NCBI GenBank assembly: GCA_903858075.1
Contig: CAIOHI010000221.1
Coordinates: 1-10,125 of the forward strand
Origin: an uncultured Actinomycetes bacterium
GTDB taxonomy: Bacteria > Actinomycetota > Acidimicrobiia > Acidimicrobiales > Ilumatobacteraceae
Reading direction: 5' to 3'
Length of the DNA stretch: 10,125 bases
Shown here: positions 1-5,630 of the stretch, piece after piece
How positions within the stretch are numbered: the first letter of the stretch is position 1
Layout: every line of letters starts with the position of its first letter
Notes under the pieces: generated by a model
What the model saw: only the letters and a program-made list of their open reading frames with translations
Database searches by the model: none
What the model was told of the DNA's origin: nothing
Program-made: the position numbers and the translations under genes

Positions 1-92
1 ATCGGAATCCTCAACTTGTCGCATTTGAACTGCTACGTCGGGTAGACACTCTGTAACGCCTACTGCATCCCCAGCCACTTCCCAAGTTTCAT

Positions 93-142
93 TGGTGCCC
101 TCGGCGTGAATCGAACATGCGGCCCACGGTTTAGGAAAGCGG
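93..142 (-). pseudogene. 3' portion of tRNA-Arg(CCU); probable attachment-site remnant
   Basis: Read on the minus strand, the segment fits the second half of a tRNA in standard numbering. There is an anticodon loop TTCCTAA (plus 131-137, anticodon CCT), a 3' anticodon strand ACCGT, a five-base variable loop, a T arm with loop TTCGATT, the 3' acceptor strand CGAGGGC, discriminator A and an encoded CCA ending at 93. The anticodon stem pairs poorly (C27-T43, C30-C40) and the T stem has one A-C mismatch. No D arm or matching 5' acceptor strand (GCCCTCG) precedes it, nor is one found just downstream as in a permuted tRNA. Good tRNA-like sequence therefore starts about at the anticodon loop and runs to the 3' end, as in the displaced tRNA end left at an integration junction. 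By that model the element lay on the right, yet ordinary genes are there, so it may be decayed or rearranged. Positions 1-92 hold nothing I can call. Confidence 0.6.
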
Positions 143-145
143 CCA

Positions 146-159
146 TCTTTGATCAAAGA
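146..159. promoter_or_regulatory. 14-bp perfect palindrome upstream of methionine aminopeptidase
   Basis: TCTTTGATCAAAGA reads the same on both strands and lies 61 bp before the aminopeptidase start, just beyond the tRNA remnant. It is short enough to be an operator for a dimeric regulator, and its TTGATC part could serve as a weak -35 element, though I see no convincing -10 at the right spacing. Function is inferred from symmetry and position only. Confidence 0.25.
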
Positions 160-220
160 GAAAGACCACGGCAATAAAAAATGCAATACCCCCTCTGATT
201 CCCAATAGCCTTGGGACGTT

Positions 221-1201
221 ATGAGCAGTCAGACTCCCCCCGCCGTGCTTCCTGTTGCCAGCGATCCGTGCTGGTGCGGCAGTGGGCGCAAGTACAAGCG
301 CTGCCATAAACCTCTTGAGGGGAAGATTCTGCCCGGGGTTGTGAGCCCCATGCGAACAGTGCCAGACAGTATTGCAAAACCGCCATACGCCGACACTGGT
401 GAAGTGCCGCGCACCGAGGAAGCTCGCGTGAAGTCGCCAGAAATTATTGAGCGCATGCGTTATGCCTGTGACATGGCTGCAGAGATTTTGAAGTTGGCTG
501 GCGACTTTGTGAAGCCCGGCATGACCACAAATGACATTGATGTATTTGTGCACGAAGAAACAATTAAGCGTGGGGCATACCCAAGCCCGCTGAACTATCA
601 CCACTACCCCAAGAGTGTGTGCACAAGTTTGAATGAAGTCATCTGCCACGGCATTCCCGACTCCACTGTTGTAAACGACGGCGACATCATCAACCTCGAC
701 GTTACGTGTTACGTGAACGGCGTGCATGGCGACACCAATGCAACTTTCTTTGTTGGTGAAGTTGATGAAGAGAGCAAACTTCTCACACTTGTTGCCGAAG
801 AGTGCATGTGGAAAGGCATTGAGGCAGTTGTACCCGGAAGGCCTATCAGCGACGTTGGCAAAGCTATTGAGACTCACGCCAAACTGCACAGAATGGGTGT
901 AATTCGTGCATTTATTGGCCACGGAATTGGTGAACTCTTCCATTCCGACATTCAAGTGCTGCACTACTACGACTCGCGCAACAACATGATTATGCGGCCT
1001 GGAATGACATTCACTGTTGAACCAATGATCAGCTTGGGCACTTGGCAGCACAAAATGTGGGACGACGACTGGACCGCGGTTACAGCCGATGGCAAGCGCA
1101 CTGCACAGTTTGAACACACACTGCTTGTAACGGAAACTGGTGTTGAAGTACTCACCGCTAAAGGTGCTGTATCACCTAGTGCTCCATGGAATCGTGGTTA
1201 G
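221..1201 (+). CDS. map: Methionine aminopeptidase type I with N-terminal SEC-C zinc motif
   Basis: Cytosolic metalloenzyme that removes the initiator methionine from nascent proteins. The 326-aa product opens with a SEC-C-like metal-binding motif (C17, C19, C28, H29 in CWCGSGRKYKRCH), which in bacterial MetAPs is thought to aid ribosome or partner docking. A linker of about 40 residues leads to the pita-bread catalytic domain (about 70-315). The expected catalytic and metal residues are all visible: H143 (CHGIP), D160 (NLDVT), D171 (HGDTNATF), H234 (GHGIGELFH), E267 (FTVEPM) and E298 (FEHT). Length is as expected for a type I enzyme with this extension. The ATG at 221 is chosen because it sits just before the zinc motif. 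No strong Shine-Dalgarno is seen; a TAGCCT hexamer lies nine bases upstream. CoaA follows after 3 bp, so the two are probably cotranscribed. Actinobacteria often carry more than one MetAP; this may be one of two paralogues. Confidence 0.96.
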   Translation: MSSQTPPAVLPVASDPCWCGSGRKYKRCHKPLEGKILPGVVSPMRTVPDSIAKPPYADTGEVPRTEEARVKSPEIIERMRYACDMAAEILKLAGDFVKPGMTTNDIDVFVHEETIKRGAYPSPLNYHHYPKSVCTSLNEVICHGIPDSTVVNDGDIINLDVTCYVNGVHGDTNATFFVGEVDEESKLLTLVAEECMWKGIEAVVPGRPISDVGKAIETHAKLHRMGVIRAFIGHGIGELFHSDIQVLHYYDSRNNMIMRPGMTFTVEPMISLGTWQHKMWDDDWTAVTADGKRTAQFEHTLLVTETGVEVLTAKGAVSPSAPWNRG

Positions 1202-1204
1202 AAA

Positions 1205-2128
1205 ATGCTCGACAGCGACCGTTATATTCCTTTTACTCGCGATGAGTGGGCCGACCTGCGTGCCTCTACCCCGCTCACTATTCGCGAAAAAGATCTTGAA
1301 GCGCTCCGTGGTATTAACGAGAGCATCAACCTCGATGAAGTTGCTGCTATTTATCTACCCCTCACTCGCTTGCTAAACCTGTATGTGAGTGCAACACAAA
1401 ACTTGCATAAAGTATCGGCAACGTTTTTGGGAACCATGTCTCCGAAAGTTCCCTATGTCATCGGTGTTGCAGGCAGCGTGGCCGTAGGAAAGAGCACTTT
1501 TGCCCGTATTTTGCAGGCTCTTTTGGCTCGTTGGCCTGAACACCCAAAAGTCGACCTCATTACCACTGATGGTTTTCTCTTCCCTAACGACGAACTTGCT
1601 GACCGTGGCCTCATGAACCGCAAAGGTTTTCCCGAGAGCTACGACACGAAGCACCTCCTGCAATTTCTTCGCGAATTAAAAGCAGGGCATCCAGTAGTTT
1701 CTGCTCCTGTGTACAGCCACGTGGTGTACGACATTGTTGATGGTGAAGAAGTTGAAGTGCGCCAACCCGACATTCTCATTCTTGAAGGCTTGAATGTTTT
1801 ACAAGTGGGCAAAGAAGCAAATGAATTCGTGTCAGACTATTTCGACTTCTCTATTTATATAGATGCTGACGAAGCCAACATTCGCAATTGGTATGTAGAC
1901 CGTTTTCACGCGCTGCGACAAACTATTTTTAAAGATCCAAACAGTTTCTTCAAGCATTTTGCAGAACTTTCTGATGCAGAAGCTACAGAAGTGGCAAAGG
2001 GTATTTGGGCAGAAATTAACGGCCGTAACTTGCGTGAAAACATTGACCCCACGAAAACACGTGCGTCACTTGTGATGAATAAAGGTAGCGACCATCGCAT
2101 TACCGATGTTCAGTTACGCAAACTTTAA
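1205..2128 (+). CDS. coaA: Type I pantothenate kinase
   Basis: ATP-dependent phosphorylation of pantothenate to 4'-phosphopantothenate, the first and usually controlling step of coenzyme A synthesis, in the cytosol. The 307-aa protein is close to the usual length of about 310-320 aa. It has a P-loop GSVAVGKS (residues 90-97, with K96), the TTDGFLFPN segment whose D122 matches the catalytic aspartate of the E. coli enzyme, the RKGFPESYD substrate-site segment (138-146), the APVYSH segment and the DILILEGLNVLQ strand. These mark the CoaA family rather than type II or III kinases. The start at 1205 lies 3 bp after the aminopeptidase stop, so translation is likely coupled; no independent promoter is visible. 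Its stop codon overlaps that of the convergent HTH gene by 4 bp (TTAA). Family members are feedback-inhibited by CoA; that is family knowledge, not read from this sequence. Confidence 0.97.
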   Translation: MLDSDRYIPFTRDEWADLRASTPLTIREKDLEALRGINESINLDEVAAIYLPLTRLLNLYVSATQNLHKVSATFLGTMSPKVPYVIGVAGSVAVGKSTFARILQALLARWPEHPKVDLITTDGFLFPNDELADRGLMNRKGFPESYDTKHLLQFLRELKAGHPVVSAPVYSHVVYDIVDGEEVEVRQPDILILEGLNVLQVGKEANEFVSDYFDFSIYIDADEANIRNWYVDRFHALRQTIFKDPNSFFKHFAELSDAEATEVAKGIWAEINGRNLRENIDPTKTRASLVMNKGSDHRITDVQLRKL

Positions 2129-2487
2129 CGATGCATCGCGTTTAAGTAGTTGTAAACCGTAATTCGCGAGACGCCCATTACGTCGGCGACGTCTTCTACT
2201 GCACGACGTAAAATGAATGCACCCTGGTCATCGAGTAAGCGAATTGCTCGCTGCTTGTCGTTACGCGAGAGATCTTTTAACTTTCCGCCAAGTTCTTTTT
2301 CTACTGCCTCAATAATGCGGTCAAGAGCGCCATGAAGCGGAGGAAGGCGTACGCCAGCAATAACATTTCCTTCCCACTCAATGGGAATGTCACTCGGTGT
2401 AATGTCAGTTGGCGCAACAAGGCTTGCGCCGATTGCGTCGAGGAGCGGCTTTATTGCGTGTACTAATGGGTGATCGGGCGTCGACAT
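2125..2487 (-). CDS. Small helix-turn-helix transcriptional regulator (HTH_22-like C-terminus)
   Basis: A 120-aa protein whose C-terminal third reads as a DNA-binding domain. RNDKQRAIRLLDDQGAFILR leads into an HTH with helix 2 at about E98-M104, turn G105 and recognition helix S107-L115 (SRITVYNYL). This resembles the C-terminal domain of YheO/DauR-type regulators, but the usual N-terminal PAS-like domain is absent. In its place are about 60 residues with a short beta-rich stretch (PIEWEGNVIAGVRLP) and an amphipathic helix (LDRIIEAVEKELGGKL) that could dimerise. The ATG start shares one base with the stop of the upstream thiamine-binding gene (TAATG), so the pair is almost certainly translationally coupled. 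The stop overlaps that of coaA in convergent orientation. Targets are unknown. An autoregulator of its own operon, or control linked to thiamine status, is a guess from context. Confidence 0.85.
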   Translation of the reverse strand: MSTPDHPLVHAIKPLLDAIGASLVAPTDITPSDIPIEWEGNVIAGVRLPPLHGALDRIIEAVEKELGGKLKDLSRNDKQRAIRLLDDQGAFILRRAVEDVADVMGVSRITVYNYLNAMHR

Positions 2488-2720
2488 TATTCTTGCGGCC
2501 CTACATGAACGCTCACATGAGTTGCGCCATTGCCATAAGCAGCTTCAAGGAGTGAGCCCACAATTGCGGCAACATCACTTTGTGTTGCCATGAATGTGGA
2601 GCCAAATGGTCCAAAGTCGACAACAACGCCGAATTTTTCCACAGCAGCAACTGCCGCCGTGACGTGCTTCCCCGGTGCGCCTTCAATGAAAGGCTCGATG
2701 GTGAACTCAATTTCCAGCAT
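2487..2720 (-). CDS. MTH1187/YkoF-like thiamine-binding family protein
   Basis: A 77-aa protein with the signature of the MTH1187/DUF77 family (related to YkoF), small ferredoxin-like proteins some of which bind thiamine or its hydroxymethylpyrimidine part. The N-terminal strand EIEFTIEPFIEG (residues 3-14) is followed by a helix AAVAAVEKFG, the strand VVVDFGPFGSTF (32-43), a second helix covering SDVAAIVGSLLEAAYGNG, and a last strand ATHVSVHVG. This gives a complete beta-alpha-beta-beta-alpha-beta order, though slightly shorter than the usual length of about 100 residues. No signal peptide is present, so it should be cytosolic, probably oligomeric. A Shine-Dalgarno (GGAAAG) stands 9 bases before the ATG. 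It is 47 bp downstream of the Nudix gene and joined by TAATG to the HTH gene, which suggests ligand sensing coupled to regulation. Ligand identity is not provable from sequence. Confidence 0.85.
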   Translation of the reverse strand: MLEIEFTIEPFIEGAPGKHVTAAVAAVEKFGVVVDFGPFGSTFMATQSDVAAIVGSLLEAAYGNGATHVSVHVGPQE

Positions 2721-2729
2721 GAGGGCCTA

Positions 2730-2735
2730 CTTTCC
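2730..2735 (-). promoter_or_regulatory. Ribosome binding site of the thiamine-binding family gene
   Basis: GGAAAG on the minus strand, nine bases before the ATG at 2720. A Shine-Dalgarno here, when neighbouring first genes lack one, suggests that the gene is read from a longer transcript starting at or before the Nudix gene. Confidence 0.5.
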
Positions 2736-2767
2736 GCGTGATTCTCATACAAAGGGTAGCGAGAACC

Positions 2768-3289
2768 TTACGGGGTCACTTCATTCCACATTTTTTGTAA
2801 AGCCGACAAGAGTAACTCCTTGCTGTCGGGCAAAAAATTGCGTTCTGCCAAGAGCAGGGGCAAGTCATTTTTCGACACCCACTCGGTGGCGACAACTTCC
2901 CCGTCGCGCAGAATCAGTGGCCCGTCGTATATCGCCATAAAGCACTTGCCTATAAGGCTCACCTCTTCGTCGCTGTAAGTGCCCACTCCCAGCTCAACAA
3001 GTGGCACACCGGCAATGCCCACCTCTTCATCAAGCTCACGAAGTGCGGCCGAGTCATAAGCCTCACCAGCCGACACCACGCCACCAACAGCAATATCCCA
3101 CCAGGTGGGCCATAAGTCCTTTGTGGCACTGCGCTGATGGATGAGCAACTCGCCTGCAGAATTCACAACAGCAATGAATACAGCACGGTGGCGTAGAACC
3201 TTGGCCCGCATCTCTTTGCGGGTGCATTGATACAAAACATTGTCGTGTTGGTCAATAATATCCACCAGTTCTTCACTTGCATTTTGCAC
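2768..3289 (-). CDS. Nudix hydrolase (YfcD/isopentenyl-diphosphate-isomerase-like subgroup)
   Basis: Predicted cytosolic hydrolase of a nucleoside- or prenyl-diphosphate-type substrate. It has a complete Nudix box GX5EX7REUXEEXGU: GVVSAGEAYDSAALRELDEE followed by VGI, holding the Mg-binding glutamates. The upstream part (ELVDIIDQHDNVL, then TRKEMRAKVLRHRA and LLIHQRSATKDLWPTWWDIAVGG) is the layout of YfcD-like Nudix proteins. Substrate cannot be told from sequence. Start choice is uncertain. The frame stays open to a GTG at 3334, but those 15 extra codons (IYIWWHTKG) look non-coding and would overlap the ATG of the divergent amidohydrolase by 20 bp. I therefore prefer the GTG at 3289, which lies shortly before the point where the family usually begins; another GTG lies at 3265. 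None has a good Shine-Dalgarno. The thiamine-binding and HTH genes follow on the same strand and may share its transcript. Confidence 0.9.
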   Translation of the reverse strand: MQNASEELVDIIDQHDNVLYQCTRKEMRAKVLRHRAVFIAVVNSAGELLIHQRSATKDLWPTWWDIAVGGVVSAGEAYDSAALRELDEEVGIAGVPLVELGVGTYSDEEVSLIGKCFMAIYDGPLILRDGEVVATEWVSKNDLPLLLAERNFLPDSKELLLSALQKMWNEVTP

Positions 3290-3302
3290 ACCTTTAGTGT
3301 GC
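3286..3302. promoter_or_regulatory. Inverted repeat in the divergent Nudix/amidohydrolase start region
   Basis: GCACAC-N5-GTGTGC is a perfect 6+6 bp dyad between the divergent Nudix and amidohydrolase starts, ending 12 bp before the latter's ATG. The GTG preferred as the Nudix start falls in its left arm. A dyad here could be an operator acting on both genes; no known regulator consensus was recognised. The TAGTGT hexamer overlapping the right arm is a possible -10 for the amidohydrolase. Confidence 0.35.
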
Positions 3303-3314
3303 CACCATATGTAG

Positions 3315-4592
3315 ATGTCAAGCGCCTTATTCACCGGTCGACCATCAGCAGATCTTGCCGAAGAACACGGCCAGAGTTCTGAACTTCACGCCCAGGCGTT
3401 GAGCTTTCAAAAAGATGCTGTTGCCTTGCGCCGTTCATTACATCGGCATCCTGAAATTGGAAATAACCTTCCCGTCACGCGTGAACAAGTACTCACCGCG
3501 CTCGATGGGCTACCACTCGACATCACCTTGCACAAAACAACAAGTGGCATTGCCGCTCTTCTCACTGGTGACAAACCCGGGCCAACAGTTTTACTCCGTG
3601 GCGACATGGATGCCTTGCCAATGCCTGAAGACACAGGGCTCGATTTTTCGTCCGTGAATAAAAACATCATGCACGCATGTGGGCACGACACACACACGGC
3701 AATGTTGGTACAAACAGCGCAAATGTTGTCGCAACGCAAGAGCAATATTTCTGGTCGTGTGCTCTTTATGTTTCAGCCCGGCGAAGAGGGCTACGCCGGC
3801 GCGCAGTTCATGCTCGATGAAGGTCTCTTAGATGTACCGAAACATAAAGACGGAAGTGACTCGCCAATTACTGGCGCGTTTGCTCTGCACATCGGTACCG
3901 ATCTTCCCGTTGGCATGGTGGGTATTCGTGGTGGTTCACTCATGGCATCGAGCGACAAACTCACTATCACCATTACTGGTGCTGGTGGTCACGCCTCTGC
4001 CCCACATCGCGCTCTCGACCCAGTTCCAGTTGCGTGCGAAATTGTTCAAGCACTGCAAACTATGGTCACGCGTCGCATCAACGCATTTGACCCTGCCATT
4101 GTTACGGTCACCACTATTCAAGCCGGCACTGCATACAACGTCATTCCTGAAACTGCTTCAATTCAAGGAACTCTGCGGGCGGTAAGTGCAAAAACGCGCA
4201 ACAATATTCATAGTTACATCAATCAAGTAGCCAACGGCATTGCTTCCGCACACGGCTTAGTCGCGGAAGTTGATATTGAACTTGGATACCCCGTCACTGT
4301 GAATGACCATCAATTCGCAGGTTTCGCCAGCGATGTTGCAACAGCAATTCTTGGCGATCAAAAGGTTGTGCAAATGCCTAACCCTGTGATGGCAGCAGAA
4401 GATTTCAGTTATGTGTTGGAACGCTTGCCTGGAGCAATGATGTTCATTGGTGGAACATCACCTGATAAAAACACAGCCACAGCAGCACCAAACCATTCGA
4501 ACCACGTGGTCTTCGATGAAGATGCCATGGCAGTGGGTGCATCTCTCTATTCAGCAATGGCACTACGCCACCTTGGCGTGCGCCTTACTTAA
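3315..4592 (+). CDS. M20 family metal-dependent amidohydrolase (M20D, hippurate/IAA-amino acid hydrolase type)
   Basis: A 425-aa cytosolic metallohydrolase that cleaves the amide bond of N-acyl amino acids or related compounds, in the family of HipO, AmaA and plant ILR1/ILL2. The N-terminal core contains RRSLHRHPEIG (residues 39-49), LLRGDMDALPMPED (93-106) and MHACGHDTHTAML (119-131). FQPGEEGYAGA follows, then the lid domain (about 200-315) and the C-terminal part of the catalytic domain with APNHSNHVVFDEDA. By comparison with ILL2 the metal ligands are C122, H124, E158, H192 and H394, with E157 as catalytic base, so the site is complete. Substrate is unknown. The ATG at 3315 adds about 27 residues compared with many homologues, but no other ATG or GTG lies nearer. 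No signal peptide or clear Shine-Dalgarno is seen. Its 3' end overlaps the convergent cyclase gene by 8 bp. Confidence 0.95.
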   Translation: MSSALFTGRPSADLAEEHGQSSELHAQALSFQKDAVALRRSLHRHPEIGNNLPVTREQVLTALDGLPLDITLHKTTSGIAALLTGDKPGPTVLLRGDMDALPMPEDTGLDFSSVNKNIMHACGHDTHTAMLVQTAQMLSQRKSNISGRVLFMFQPGEEGYAGAQFMLDEGLLDVPKHKDGSDSPITGAFALHIGTDLPVGMVGIRGGSLMASSDKLTITITGAGGHASAPHRALDPVPVACEIVQALQTMVTRRINAFDPAIVTVTTIQAGTAYNVIPETASIQGTLRAVSAKTRNNIHSYINQVANGIASAHGLVAEVDIELGYPVTVNDHQFAGFASDVATAILGDQKVVQMPNPVMAAEDFSYVLERLPGAMMFIGGTSPDKNTATAAPNHSNHVVFDEDAMAVGASLYSAMALRHLGVRLT

Positions 4593-5592
4593 TAACTAAA
4601 GCATTTGGTGGTGAGGCAACACCACTCGGCAAGTTCAGCGGTGCAGAAGTAAAGAAACCTTCATAGCGGCCATCACGTGCGCAGTCGTCGGCTAATGCAT
4701 CGAGGTCGAACATTTCACCGAGCGGTAAACCAAGCATCGGCAATATGAGTGTGTGCGTAAAAATTTCATGCATGCGTCGTTTGTCGGCGCGCACTTCGGC
4801 TTGATGTTCTGGGGTGCTGTTCGCACCGGGCGGCCAAGCTTCAACAGCTGGGTTGTCGGCACCAAGTGCAGCAATGTGCATGTTCCACAATGCTTCAGCC
4901 GTTGCTTCACCTGAACGCAAACCTGGCGTTGCGAGGTCTCGTGGTTGCGCAAGACGCGCACGCACTTCTTCGCTTTGCTGCATGTACCACTGCATCCAAC
5001 CGGTGCGCATGAGCAAAATATCGCCCTCGCGCAATTCGGTACCTTGATCTTTCAAGCACTCCAAAAGTTCATTGGGTTCAATGGGGTCGGCTGTGTCGTA
5101 CTGCAGCGGTCTACCTACCTTGATACGCCATCTGCCCACATCGGCCAAAACCGCACGGCCAGCAATGCCGCGCTGTGCCCAGTGATGCATGCCGTGCTCT
5201 TCATCGGGAACCCCGCCGTAGTGACCCGTGCCTTCTTCATCGGCTTGTGCGGCGAAGTTCCGAATATGTCGAAAGCCATCCCACTGGCTCGACGACTGCG
5301 TATTCCAACCGTGCAACACATCGTCATGGCTTGTGGCGCGGTCATCGCCTGTTACTTCATGTTCAAAGCCTTGGCGCCCAAAAAGAGGCGGGTTTGGCTC
5401 GCGCATATTCCAGTTCATTGCAAAAACTGCTCCACGTTGCACTAGTTGTGCCGCCGCAGCTACTCGTTCGGGCGTCAATAAATTGAGGCAACCAAAGTAC
5501 CTTGCACCCGGTGCGGTCCAGACGTCCCATGAACTGGGCAATCCTCCGCGCAACGGTAATTCTGAATATTGGGGCAATGTGCTCTTGACCAT
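4585..5592 (-). CDS. Cyclase family protein (kynurenine formamidase-like fold)
   Basis: A 335-aa predicted metal-dependent hydrolase of the cyclase family (PF04199 type), whose characterised members include the KynB arylformamidase and isatin hydrolase. It belongs to the longer actinobacterial subgroup. The metal-binding HxGTHxDxPxH motif of KynB is replaced by SSSQWDGFRHIRN (residues 100-112), which keeps the aspartate (D105) and the last histidine (H109) but has Q103-W104 where histidine is usual. Further family marks are GMHHWAQRGIAGRAVLADVG (134-153), the REGDILLMRTGWM strand, and H275 in MHEIFTHTLILPMLGLPLGE. No signal peptide is seen. Substrate is unknown; an amide or lactone of an aromatic or dicarboxylic acid is a guess. 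The ATG at 5592 is preceded by TACGGT seven bases upstream and no proper Shine-Dalgarno, suggesting a leaderless message. It diverges from the CoA-transferase gene, so the two may share control. Confidence 0.88.
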   Translation of the reverse strand: MVKSTLPQYSELPLRGGLPSSWDVWTAPGARYFGCLNLLTPERVAAAAQLVQRGAVFAMNWNMREPNPPLFGRQGFEHEVTGDDRATSHDDVLHGWNTQSSSQWDGFRHIRNFAAQADEEGTGHYGGVPDEEHGMHHWAQRGIAGRAVLADVGRWRIKVGRPLQYDTADPIEPNELLECLKDQGTELREGDILLMRTGWMQWYMQQSEEVRARLAQPRDLATPGLRSGEATAEALWNMHIAALGADNPAVEAWPPGANSTPEHQAEVRADKRRMHEIFTHTLILPMLGLPLGEMFDLDALADDCARDGRYEGFFTSAPLNLPSGVASPPNALVIK

Positions 5593-5630
5593 TCCCTAGA
5601 CCGTAGTGGGCTATTACGGTAGTAATTTCA
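5593..5630. promoter_or_regulatory. Compact divergent promoter with back-to-back TACGGT elements
   Basis: This 38-bp gap must drive two divergent genes. It holds a perfect dyad, ACCGTA (5600-5605), nine bases, then TACGGT (5615-5620). Read outward, each arm is a TANNNT hexamer. On the minus strand TACGGT is exactly seven bases before the cyclase ATG, the spacing of a -10 element for a leaderless transcript. On the plus strand TACGGT is ten bases before the CoA-transferase GTG, and an overlapping TAGTAA (5620-5625) is five bases before it. The dyad may be paired -10 boxes, an operator, or both. Confidence 0.5.

Noticed and set aside
3..56. Possible C-terminus of a plus-strand gene (ending RRVDTL, stop at 54-56) entering from the left edge
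   Set aside because: Only 17 codons are visible. The ending looks protein-like, but that is too little to call a gene.
1..186. Minus-strand open frame running off the left edge through the tRNA-like segment (for example GTNETWEVAGDAVG)
   Set aside because: About 60 stop-free codons can arise by chance, only TTG or a late GTG could start it, and it competes with the tRNA remnant and the plus-strand frame. It would become credible only if it continued beyond the edge.
93..200. A complete tRNA gene
   Set aside because: No GCCCTCG-like 5' acceptor strand or D arm precedes the 3' part, and none lies downstream to suggest a permuted gene.
131..1117. A 328-codon open frame on the minus strand across the aminopeptidase gene
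   Set aside because: It is antisense to a gene with every MetAP catalytic residue. Its product is rich in His, Asn and Val, has no recognisable motif and looks like a frame shadow.
2513..2752. A second small minus-strand frame of 79 codons overlapping the thiamine-binding gene
   Set aside because: It is in another frame, has no family signature, and the 77-aa frame gives a clear MTH1187-type protein.
4945..5445. A 166-codon plus-strand frame inside the cyclase gene
   Set aside because: It is antisense to a well-supported cyclase-family protein and shows no domain of its own.
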